Source: Sulfurimonas sp. (GTDB taxonomy: Bacteria; Campylobacterota; Campylobacteria; Campylobacterales; Sulfurimonadaceae). From it: a DNA stretch of 7,545 bases. Position numbers and translations under genes: made by a program. The DNA is taken from contig JAUSKV010000240.1 in NCBI GenBank assembly GCA_030646745.1, forward strand, positions 1-7,545. Reading direction: 5' to 3'. Shown here one piece after another: positions 1 to 5,457 of this stretch (the stretch's first letter is position 1; each line of letters begins with the position of its first letter). The notes below the pieces were generated by a model. It did not search any database, had not been told where the DNA came from, and worked only from the letters and a program-made list of their open reading frames with translations.

Positions 1-35
1 AGTTTGATAAACATACTCTTTCGTATCTTTAAATA

Positions 36-43
36 TAAGGAGT
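36..43 (+). promoter_or_regulatory. Ribosome-binding site of the SHOCT protein gene
   Basis: The sequence TAAGGAGT contains a near-perfect Shine-Dalgarno core (AAGGAG), six bases before the first of two adjacent ATG codons (49 and 52). It supports a start at 49, although 52 is almost equally possible. I could not identify a convincing promoter in the 35 bases before it, so the promoter may lie left of the window. Confidence 0.8.
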
Positions 44-48
44 AGATT

Positions 49-246
49 ATGATGTATGATTTTGGACCCCATGGATTTGGAATGTGGATTGGTTGGTTTA
101 TACCTGTTTTAATTATTTTTATAATTTTCTACATGTTTCAAAATAAGGATGATAATTTATCGGCTAAAGATATACTTGACAAGAGATATGCAAACGGTGA
201 GATTGATGATGAAGAGTACAAAAAAAAGAGAGATGCTATAAAATAG
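49..246 (+). CDS. Small membrane protein with C-terminal SHOCT domain
   Basis: This is a 65-residue protein. A glycine/aromatic-rich N-terminus (about residues 5-12) runs into one strongly hydrophobic membrane helix (about 12-30), followed by a charged cytoplasmic tail. The tail (about 38-65) has the SHOCT pattern: a short helix with [12 protein letters not shown], then EEY and a basic end. SHOCT (short C-terminal) domains are thought to be oligomerisation or scaffold modules; no catalytic role is known. The stop codon overlaps the ribosome-binding site of the copper ATPase that follows, with 10 bases between the genes, so the two are almost certainly co-transcribed. Small SHOCT proteins often sit beside copper ATPases and efflux genes, so a supporting role in metal export is plausible but inferred. 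The domain call is confident and the function is not. Confidence 0.85.
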   Translation: MMYDFGPHGFGMWIGWFIPVLIIFIIFYMFQNKDDNLSAKDILDKRYANGEIDDEEYKKKRDAIK

Positions 247-249
247 GAG
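245..249 (+). promoter_or_regulatory. Ribosome-binding site of the copper ATPase, overlapping the upstream stop
   Basis: AGGAG lies seven bases before the ATG at 257 and shares its first two bases with the TAG stop codon (244-246) of the SHOCT gene. This fixes the ATPase start and suggests translational coupling of the two genes. Confidence 0.8.
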
Positions 250-256
250 CTGCATT

Positions 257-2416
257 ATGAGTAAAGATGAAAAAATAAACTGTAAAGACAACACTTGCAG
301 TATCGGGCAAAATTTTTACACTTGTCCCATGAATCCGGAAATTCACCAAGAATATCCCGGAACCTGCCCAAAATGTGGAATGGCTCTTGAACCTGTGAGT
401 GTAGAGACTACTGAGGAGAATGATGAACTTCACGATATGAGCCTCCGTTTTTGGATAAGTGCGATTGTGTCGCTGCCGGTTTTTATAGTTGCTATGATAG
501 GTGACTTTGCTCCGCATTATCTGCCTCTGAGCATGCGAAGTATTCAGTGGTTTGAATTTCTCTTTGCAACACCTGTTGTCCTCTGGGGAGGATACCCTTT
601 TTTTGTGCGCGGATGGAAATCGGTTGTAACATGGAATCTTAATATGTTTACTCTCATTGCCATCGGTGTGGGAACTGCATGGATATACAGTATGGTCGCA
701 CTCTTATTTCCAAGTATTTTCCCGCCGTTAATGCAGACCGATTCCGGTATGGTACATGTATATTTTGAAGCAGCCGCTATGATTACCTCTTTGGTGCTTC
801 TCGGTCAGGTATTGGAACTGAAAGCAAGGAGCAAAACGAACAGTGCCATTAAAACCTTGCTAGGTCTTGCTCCCAAACAAGCACACCTTGTTGATAAAGA
901 CGGGAATGAGAGGGATGTCAGTCTTGAACATGTTGAAGTGGGTGATTTTTTACGGATTAAACCGGGCGAAAAAATACCGGTGGACGGTGTCGTAACACAA
1001 GGACAAAGCAATATTGACGAATCTATGATTACGGGAGAACCTCTCCTTGTTACAAAAACAGTTGAAGACTCATTGATAGGCGCTACTGTGAACAAAAACG
1101 GAACACTGATTATGCGTGCCAGCCGTGTAGGAAATGACACCATGCTCTCCCAGATTGTACAGATGGTAGCACGCGCACAGCGTTCGCGCGCTCCCATCCA
1201 GAAGCTCGCAGACACAGTGTCCGGCTATTTTGTGCCGGCTGTTGTGCTCTCTGCAGTTTTAGCTTTTGCGGGATGGTGGTTTTTTGGACCCCAACCGCAT
1301 TTGGCATACGCAATTGTAGCCGCTGTTTCTGTACTGATAATCGCCTGTCCTTGCGCTTTGGGTCTGGCAACACCGATTTCTATTATGATAGGAACCGGAC
1401 GTGCCGCCTTAGAGGGCATATTAATTAAAGATGCCCAGACAATAGAGATGATGGAAAAAGTCACTACGCTTGTAGTTGACAAAACCGGAACCTTAACACA
1501 GGGCAAGCCGACAGTTACAACTTTTAAAGCACTTGGCGGGATAGATACAAAAGAAGCATTGCGTTATGCCGCGAGTCTGGAACGCTCTAGTGAGCATCCC
1601 TTGGCAGAAGCGGTGGTAAACAAAGCCAAAGAAGAGAATGTATCACTGAGTGAAGTTCACTCTTTCAATGCAACTACGGGAAAAGGGGTAGAAGGGGAAA
1701 TCGATGATAAAAAAATTGCTCTTGGCAGCGAGAATTTTTTTCAAAGTTTGGGCATTTCCACTAAAGAAATCATCAACGATGTTTATCAATTGCGTCAAGA
1801 GGGAAATACGGTAATTTTTCTAGCTGTTGATTCTACTTTAGCTGGAATTATAGGGATAGAAGACCCTATAAAAGAAACATCGGCAGAAGCGATTGAAGCT
1901 CTCAAACTTGAAGGTATTGATGTCGTAATGATAAGTGGAGATAATGACATAACCGCTCATGCAGTAGCAAAGAAACTTAATATTATGAAAGTATATGCCA
2001 ATGTCCTTCCGCAGGAAAAGGCAGAAATCATCAAACTATTACAAGCAGACGGCGCAATCGTGGCAATGGCCGGAGATGGGATAAATGACGCTCCGGCACT
2101 GGTACAGGCAGATGTAGGCATTGCCATGGGAACCGGTGCCGATGTGGCAATAGAGAGTGCAGGCATTACCCTCATCAAAGGAAATCTTCTCGGCATTTTA
2201 AAAATAAGAAAGCTCAGTCGTGCAACTATGAAAAATATCAGACAGAATCTCTTTTTTGCATTTGTTTATAATAGCATGGGTGTTCCTATTGCAGCGGGCG
2301 TTTTATATCCATTCTTTGGACTGCTGCTTTCACCTGTCATTGCCGCGGCGGCTATGAGTTTCAGTTCAGTCTCTGTAATCATGAATGCTCTACGTTTAAA
2401 AGATATGAAATACTAA
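257..2416 (+). CDS. copA: Copper-exporting P1B-type ATPase
   Basis: This 719-residue heavy-metal P-type ATPase should pump Cu(I) out of the cytoplasm across the inner membrane at the expense of ATP. The N-terminus has no classical CxxC HMA domain. It has a heavy-metal-binding module (about 20-46) with YTCPMNPEI, then PGTCPKCGM. Further on are the actuator motif TGEP (259-262), the membrane metal site CPC (364-366), the phosphorylated aspartate D408 in DKTGT, the nucleotide-binding HP pair (447-448) and GDGINDAP (606-613). The seventh and eighth membrane segments carry Tyr-Asn (671-672) and Met-x-x-Ser-Ser (M700, S703, S704), the signature of the Cu(I)-specific P1B-1 class. All catalytic residues are present and the length is normal. 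It follows the SHOCT gene in one operon. A silver ATPase is the main alternative, since silver pumps share these motifs. Confidence 0.95.
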   Translation: MSKDEKINCKDNTCSIGQNFYTCPMNPEIHQEYPGTCPKCGMALEPVSVETTEENDELHDMSLRFWISAIVSLPVFIVAMIGDFAPHYLPLSMRSIQWFEFLFATPVVLWGGYPFFVRGWKSVVTWNLNMFTLIAIGVGTAWIYSMVALLFPSIFPPLMQTDSGMVHVYFEAAAMITSLVLLGQVLELKARSKTNSAIKTLLGLAPKQAHLVDKDGNERDVSLEHVEVGDFLRIKPGEKIPVDGVVTQGQSNIDESMITGEPLLVTKTVEDSLIGATVNKNGTLIMRASRVGNDTMLSQIVQMVARAQRSRAPIQKLADTVSGYFVPAVVLSAVLAFAGWWFFGPQPHLAYAIVAAVSVLIIACPCALGLATPISIMIGTGRAALEGILIKDAQTIEMMEKVTTLVVDKTGTLTQGKPTVTTFKALGGIDTKEALRYAASLERSSEHPLAEAVVNKAKEENVSLSEVHSFNATTGKGVEGEIDDKKIALGSENFFQSLGISTKEIINDVYQLRQEGNTVIFLAVDSTLAGIIGIEDPIKETSAEAIEALKLEGIDVVMISGDNDITAHAVAKKLNIMKVYANVLPQEKAEIIKLLQADGAIVAMAGDGINDAPALVQADVGIAMGTGADVAIESAGITLIKGNLLGILKIRKLSRATMKNIRQNLFFAFVYNSMGVPIAAGVLYPFFGLLLSPVIAAAAMSFSSVSVIMNALRLKDMKY

Positions 2417-2578
2417 AATCATTTCTTATTTGAAGGAATCGACAATATAGATTTAGAAACTCATCTTTATTTAAATGGCTTTCTTAATGAAGTATTAAAT
2501 AAGAATGTAATAAATATGTCATTAAGTATTCTTTATATCATAAAGAATTTGGAATTTCGTTGTGTAGGGAGTTTAAAG
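2417..2578. other. Gene-free stretch after copA, with a weak inverted repeat
   Basis: I see no supported gene here. The copA reading frame happens to stay open after its stop, from 2417 to a TAA at 2633-2635. That stretch has no good start codon or ribosome-binding site of its own and crosses the tRNA fragment. It might be the remains of a chromosomal gene cut away when the island inserted. G+C drops noticeably compared with copA. Confidence 0.4.
2528..2548. terminator. Possible weak terminator hairpin downstream of copA
   Basis: ATTCTTTAT (2528-2536) and ATAAAGAAT (2540-2548) are exact complements around a three-base loop. The stem is almost entirely A-T and only a short T run follows, so it is a poor intrinsic terminator. 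It is nevertheless the only stem-loop I found between copA and the tRNA fragment. Confidence 0.3.
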
Positions 2579-2605
2579 TGGTGGGTTCTGAGTGACTCGA
2601 ACACT
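2579..2605 (-). repeat. tRNA 3'-end fragment, probable integration site (att) core
   Basis: Read on the minus strand, this stretch has the form of a tRNA 3' end. It contains the 3' T-stem strand CACTC, the T-loop TTCGAGT and most of the 5' T-stem (AGTG). After the T-arm come the acceptor 3' strand AGAACCC, discriminator A and an encoded CCA (plus-strand 2579-2581). The first T-stem pair would be A-C, so tRNA-like pairing stops exactly at that position. No matching 5' acceptor (GGGTTCT) or D-arm is found further right, so this is a fragment and not a functional tRNA gene. It sits about 165 bases from an integrase gene, as expected for an attachment-site scar of a tRNA-targeting element. I could not assign the amino acid. 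The complete tRNA should lie at the other end of the island. Confidence 0.7.
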
Positions 2606-2770
2606 TTGATACAACCTTTTTCAACCTTACAATAACATCCACAAAAGCCTATAAAATAGGGATATTTAGAGATTTAAATAAAAATTTCTTTTTGCATGTT
2701 TCAACAAAATTATACTACTTTATGCTAAAATGTTGAAACAAATTGTTGAAACAAAATAATAGGTTGAAAT
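2606..2770. promoter_or_regulatory. Integrase upstream region with repeated TGTTGAAACA motifs
   Basis: The motif TGTTGAAACA occurs directly at 2731-2740 and 2744-2753 (13-base spacing) and inverted as TGTTTCAACA at 2697-2706. A related inverted pair, TTTCAACCT (2619-2627) and AGGTTGAAA (2761-2769), flanks the set; the second copy ends two bases before the integrase ATG. The motif is nearly palindromic (TGTT-nn-AACA). Such clusters between an att core and int are typical of integrase arm sites, excisionase sites or a repressor operator. Possible -10 sequences (TATACT near 2711, TAAAAT at 2726-2731) lie among them, but none has a good -35 partner. Confidence 0.45.
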
Positions 2771-3952
2771 ATGCCATTTAGAAAAATTAAACAAAAAAAG
2801 TACAACGGAATAAACGAATACTTTAGAAAATCAGATCATGATAAAAAAACTGTTTCTTTCTATATTACTTTTAGAGATATTGATAACAAGGTCAAAAGAG
2901 AAAAAACAGATGCTATAAATAAAGATGAAGCACTGGAACTACTAAATAAAAAAAAATACAATTATCAAAAGATAGAAGAGAAATACAAAAAGACTCTTCT
3001 AAGCTTCATCAAAAAATTTTAAACGACTCTCTCACACTTGATGAAGTTGCACTAAAATATCATCCCACTAAAACTAATCCCGAAGCAAAACGGAATGAAG
3101 CAAAATATAAAAACCATATAAGCCCTACTTTAGGAAAAATGAAAATATCAAAAATAACTCAAGATGATGTCCAAGTGCTTAGCAATGAGTTATCAAAAAA
3201 GAAAAATATAAGGGGCGGACTTCTCAATCCACGGACAGTAAAAGATATAATTGAAAACTTACGTGTCATATTTAACTGGGCTATTGAACAAAACTATATT
3301 AATAAAAACCCTGTTATAGTAAAAAATAATAACAACAGAGGAGAATGAAGCGGGAAGAGTATTATCTGATGATGATCTTGAAAGGTTATGGAATATTGAT
3401 GATTTACAAATGAATGATAGATTGTTTCTCTTTTTGAAAACCTGCTACTTTACTGGTGCAAGACCTGCGGGAGTCATTGAAATTCAGGTAAAGCACATAA
3501 ACTTTACAGCTAAAAAAATTAGAATCAAAGCTATGAAAAAAGGGAAAAGTTACGAGGCAAATGTAGCTGACGAACTGCTCAACCTATTAAAAAAATGGAT
3601 TAGTAAACATTCCCTCGTACATGATAACTTTATTTTCTACCCTATTCAAACGCACGATAGAGCCACAACAAATGTAGAAAAAGTTAAATTAAAAAACACC
3701 CCTGCAAGATATGAGGGATACTCAAAACTCCTAAGAAAAATATTTGATAAGCACTTTAATAAAGACATAGGAAGCTATGACCTTGCTTATAGGGTAAGCG
3801 TTTACACAATGAGACGTACTGCTGGAACAAAAATATACAAAAATCATGGAATTGTTCATGCCAAAAAGTTTTTAAACCATACCGATATCAAAACCACAAT
3901 GAAATACTTAAATATTGATGACGATATGGAGATAATAGAATATGGACTGTAA
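2771..3952 (+). pseudogene. Tyrosine recombinase/phage-type integrase, interrupted by two frameshifts
   Basis: The reading frame is in three pieces: 2771-3022 (basic N-terminal arm-binding part), a middle piece in another frame (open across 3001-3348, core-binding SAM-like domain) and the catalytic part in the first frame (open from about 3324 to 3952). Joined, they give about 393 residues, a normal integrase length. The first shift lies at or just before the A6 run 3011-3016; one extra A there continues the frame smoothly into a helix followed by LTLDEVALKYH. The second lies between the A6 run at about 3320-3326 and the TGA at 3346-3348; one base fewer joins the frames. In reconstructed numbering the catalytic residues are R231 (TGARP), R348 (MRRTAGT), H370 and nucleophile Y379 (MKYLNI). 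The usual first histidine of the HxxR box is Tyr345. The gene reads away from the tRNA fragment. It is either a decayed gene or an intact one with homopolymer errors. Confidence 0.85.
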
Positions 3953-3970
3953 AGACAAATAATTACACTA

Positions 3971-3984
3971 TTTTACATGTAAAA
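3971..3984. repeat. Perfect palindrome between convergent genes
   Basis: TTTTACATGTAAAA is a 14-base perfect palindrome in the 54-base gap between the ends of the converging integrase and toxin genes. As RNA it could form a five-pair stem with a four-base loop flanked by A and T runs, so a weak bidirectional terminator is possible. The stem is short and A-T rich, so chance is also possible. Confidence 0.3.
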
Positions 3985-4006
3985 ATGAAGGCAAATAAAT
4001 TCATAT

Positions 4007-4687
4007 TTATGCAGCTGAAATTTTCAAGATTTTTATCACATGATTTTTTATTTCATCAAACGTTAAATGAATTCTAACTTTTTCGCTAAGATAGACTGCC
4101 TCATCATCCTTAGGCTCTTTTTTTAATTTGATAAAATGGATAATATCATTTGCTGATACAAGTTTGCTATCCACCTTTGAAAACAAATCTATTATCTCTT
4201 CCATAGAAAGTATATTATGCTCTAGCATAGCTCCAAAATCGAACAGATCTCGTGATTTATTTCTCATGATTAATGCAACTATTTTTAATTTTGCAACTGA
4301 CTTTACATCAAGGATTTTTAACTTTGAATTTTCAAAATTGTTAAACGATGCTAACGACAATATCTCTTTTTGAATCGGTCTATTAGCTTGAAAGAATTCT
4401 AGTTTTACATTCTCAAGTACAAACTTAATCATATACTCATCAGGAAACAATCCAGCCATTCTCAGAGCAGTAACATTTTCATCTTCTAGCTTTCTAGCAC
4501 CGAGTATTGTGATACTAGGGATAATTTGTTGGTGATTTAAAGCTTTAAAAGAGACTATATCAATATCTTCTGATATACGATGGTTTAAATAAAAGCTAAG
4601 AGCTGTACCTCCTACGAAGTACAGCTCATCGTTAAAAATTTCATTATTACTTATTTTGTCTAGGACTTGCTTTACATTAGCAGTCAT
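4007..4687 (-). CDS. AbiEii/AbiGii-family nucleotidyltransferase toxin
   Basis: This 226-residue protein has the nucleotidyltransferase fold of AbiEii/AbiGii (MenT-like) toxins. The nucleotide-binding GGTAL is at residues 26-30. It is followed by HRISEDIDI (36-44), whose D41 and D43 are the expected metal-binding aspartates. A later conserved patch has K135, A138 and the KSRDLFDF segment (144-151, with R146, D147 and D150), the usual second motif of the family. Relatives transfer nucleotides, in studied cases to tRNA acceptor ends, and so block translation; whether this one does so is inferred. The ATG lies inside the end of the upstream helix-turn-helix gene and overlaps it by 11 bases, so translation is probably coupled. 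The pair is arranged as a toxin-antitoxin or abortive-infection module. All motif residues are present and nothing suggests decay. Confidence 0.88.
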   Translation of the reverse strand: MTANVKQVLDKISNNEIFNDELYFVGGTALSFYLNHRISEDIDIVSFKALNHQQIIPSITILGARKLEDENVTALRMAGLFPDEYMIKFVLENVKLEFFQANRPIQKEILSLASFNNFENSKLKILDVKSVAKLKIVALIMRNKSRDLFDFGAMLEHNILSMEEIIDLFSKVDSKLVSANDIIHFIKLKKEPKDDEAVYLSEKVRIHLTFDEIKNHVIKILKISAA

Positions 4688-5126
4688 TAATCACACCTAG
4701 CAGTTGTTTATACATTTGATTTTGGTCATATGTTCCAGCTAGAGGTATATCCATTCCACTTGTGGATATGTAACCTTGAACATACATTTTTTTATACCTG
4801 TCTTTTAGTACACTTTTTACTATATTTTTACCAAACTGACTGCACAGTGTTTTTATATCATAATCATTCATGGTTGAGAGATAGTTTGAAATGATTGCAT
4901 AAACTTTTTGCTCACTTGCCTCATTTGTCTGCCAAAAAAGATTATTAGAATAGCTTCTAGGGTCAAATGTCACTACATCATCAATATCGACTGCATTTAT
5001 TTTTTCTTTGGCTTCATCATAATTTAACGATTCTAACAAGCTATATAATCGTTGTCTGCTCTTTTTCCAATCTCGCAAGGTTCTATCTGAGACATCCAGT
5101 AGTCTACTAATTTGTTGCTGCGTCAT
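4677..5126 (-). CDS. Helix-turn-helix protein, presumed antitoxin and autorepressor
   Basis: This 149-residue protein begins directly with a helix-turn-helix: QQISRLLDVSDRTLRDWKK, about residues 3-22. A basic linker and a longer, mostly helical region that I do not recognise follow. It lacks the familiar layout of AbiEi antitoxins, which are larger with a winged-helix domain in front of a C-terminal antitoxin domain. Its place as the first gene of a two-gene operon, with the AbiEii-type toxin overlapping its last 11 bases, makes it the likely antitoxin. The consensus promoter just upstream holds a perfect palindrome in its spacer, which the helix-turn-helix would be expected to bind to repress the operon. 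The ATG at 5126 is preceded by AAAGGA (5133-5138), six bases away. DNA binding is well supported; neutralisation of the toxin is inferred from gene order. Confidence 0.75.
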   Translation of the reverse strand: MTQQQISRLLDVSDRTLRDWKKSRQRLYSLLESLNYDEAKEKINAVDIDDVVTFDPRSYSNNLFWQTNEASEQKVYAIISNYLSTMNDYDIKTLCSQFGKNIVKSVLKDRYKKMYVQGYISTSGMDIPLAGTYDQNQMYKQLLGVINDC

Positions 5127-5132
5127 AGTAAA

Positions 5133-5138
5133 TCCTTT
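5133..5138 (-). promoter_or_regulatory. Ribosome-binding site of the antitoxin gene
   Basis: On the minus strand AAAGGA stands six bases before the ATG at 5126. With a transcription start predicted near 5144 the leader would be only about 18 bases, which leaves no room for an earlier start. Confidence 0.7.
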
Positions 5139-5150
5139 GGTATTTTCTAT

Positions 5151-5179
5151 ATTATAGGCGAATATCGCCTAAATGTCAA
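5151..5179 (-). promoter_or_regulatory. Consensus sigma-70 promoter of the toxin-antitoxin operon
   Basis: On the minus strand TTGACA (5179-5174) and TATAAT (5156-5151) are exact matches to the -35 and -10 consensus with the ideal 17-base spacer (5173-5157). Transcription should start near 5144, about 18 bases before the antitoxin ATG. So strong a promoter in front of a toxin operon implies tight repression, which fits the palindrome inside its spacer. Confidence 0.9.
5155..5171. promoter_or_regulatory. Palindromic operator inside the promoter spacer
   Basis: TAGGCGA and TCGCCTA are perfect inverted repeats separated by three bases. The 17-base palindrome fills most of the spacer and overlaps the first two bases of the -10 element, so a bound repressor would block RNA polymerase. 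The antitoxin, with its N-terminal helix-turn-helix, is the natural candidate ligand. The G+C-rich arms stand out in this A-T rich region, which argues against chance. Confidence 0.8.
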
Positions 5180-5275
5180 TATCCATGTAAATTAACAACG
5201 GATAAACGGAACTGATTATCCAAGTGCTAATACGCGAACCCAAAATAATACCCTTTTCCCATTGTGTCTTTGGTG

Positions 5276-5296
5276 GACTTATTGGATTAATAAGTC
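5276..5296. repeat. Inverted repeat (hairpin 1)
   Basis: GACTTATT (5276-5283) pairs perfectly with AATAAGTC (5289-5296) around the five-base loop GGATT. It lies three bases from the longer hairpin 2, so the two form a tandem structure. Confidence 0.55.
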
Positions 5297-5299
5297 AAT

Positions 5300-5333
5300 T
5301 CTTAATATAGCCCTATTATAGGCTATATTAAGA
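5300..5333. terminator. Long inverted repeat (hairpin 2), possible terminator of the helicase operon
   Basis: TCTTAATATAGCC (5300-5312) is an exact 13-base complement of GGCTATATTAAGA (5321-5333) around the eight-base loop CTATTATA. In the leftward transcript of the helicase operon it would form a stable stem about 125 bases past the stop codon. There is no clear U run after the stem in that direction, so termination is only one possibility. Binding of a dimeric protein or an RNA-processing element would fit as well. Confidence 0.45.
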
Positions 5334-5457
5334 CGCAAGTTCTTAAATTTTACAACATTTTATTACAACAATCTGCTATAAATCTGCTAAATTTTGATAA
5401 ATTCTGCAAACCCAATAAGTATATGATAGAACTACTAAACCAAGATGACACTAAATT

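Larger units (their letters stand above)
5180..5457. other. Gene-free spacer between the two defence operons
   Basis: No credible gene is visible on either strand. The stretch lies downstream of the helicase and upstream of the toxin-antitoxin promoter. It holds two adjacent hairpin-forming inverted repeats (listed separately) and a short tandem repeat, AATCTGCTA at 5370-5378 and 5381-5389. The string ACTTATTGG (5277-5285) recurs inverted as CCAATAAGT (5412-5420). The sequence may be the transcription end of the helicase operon, a regulatory spacer, or a junction left by an earlier insertion or deletion. Confidence 0.5.

Noticed and set aside
1..35. Possible promoter for the SHOCT-copA operon (TTGATA at 4-9)
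   Set aside because: No acceptable -10 element stands at a proper distance; the best candidate (TTTAAA at 28-33) is poor, and the true promoter may lie outside the window.
236..517. Minus-strand open frame opposite the start of copA
   Set aside because: It is antisense to a clearly coding, motif-bearing gene and has no recognisable domain. The same applies to the minus-strand frames at 805-1215, 1110-1373, 1225-1506 and 1957-2196.
2579..2660. A complete tRNA gene on the minus strand
   Set aside because: Only the T-arm and acceptor 3' strand are present. No GGGTTCT 5' acceptor, D-arm or anticodon arm can be paired in the sequence to the right.
3010..3022. Programmed -1 frameshift in the integrase
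   Set aside because: The heptamer C AAA AAA is not a perfect slippery site, I saw no stimulatory structure, and a second shift of opposite sense would also be needed, so mutation or sequencing error is simpler.
4128..4373. Plus-strand open frame of 81 codons inside the toxin gene
   Set aside because: It is antisense to the AbiEii-type gene with intact motifs and has no ribosome-binding site or domain of its own.
5360..5395. CRISPR-like or iteron array
   Set aside because: Only two 9-base copies at an 11-base period are present; there are no spacers, no further units and no replication gene nearby.
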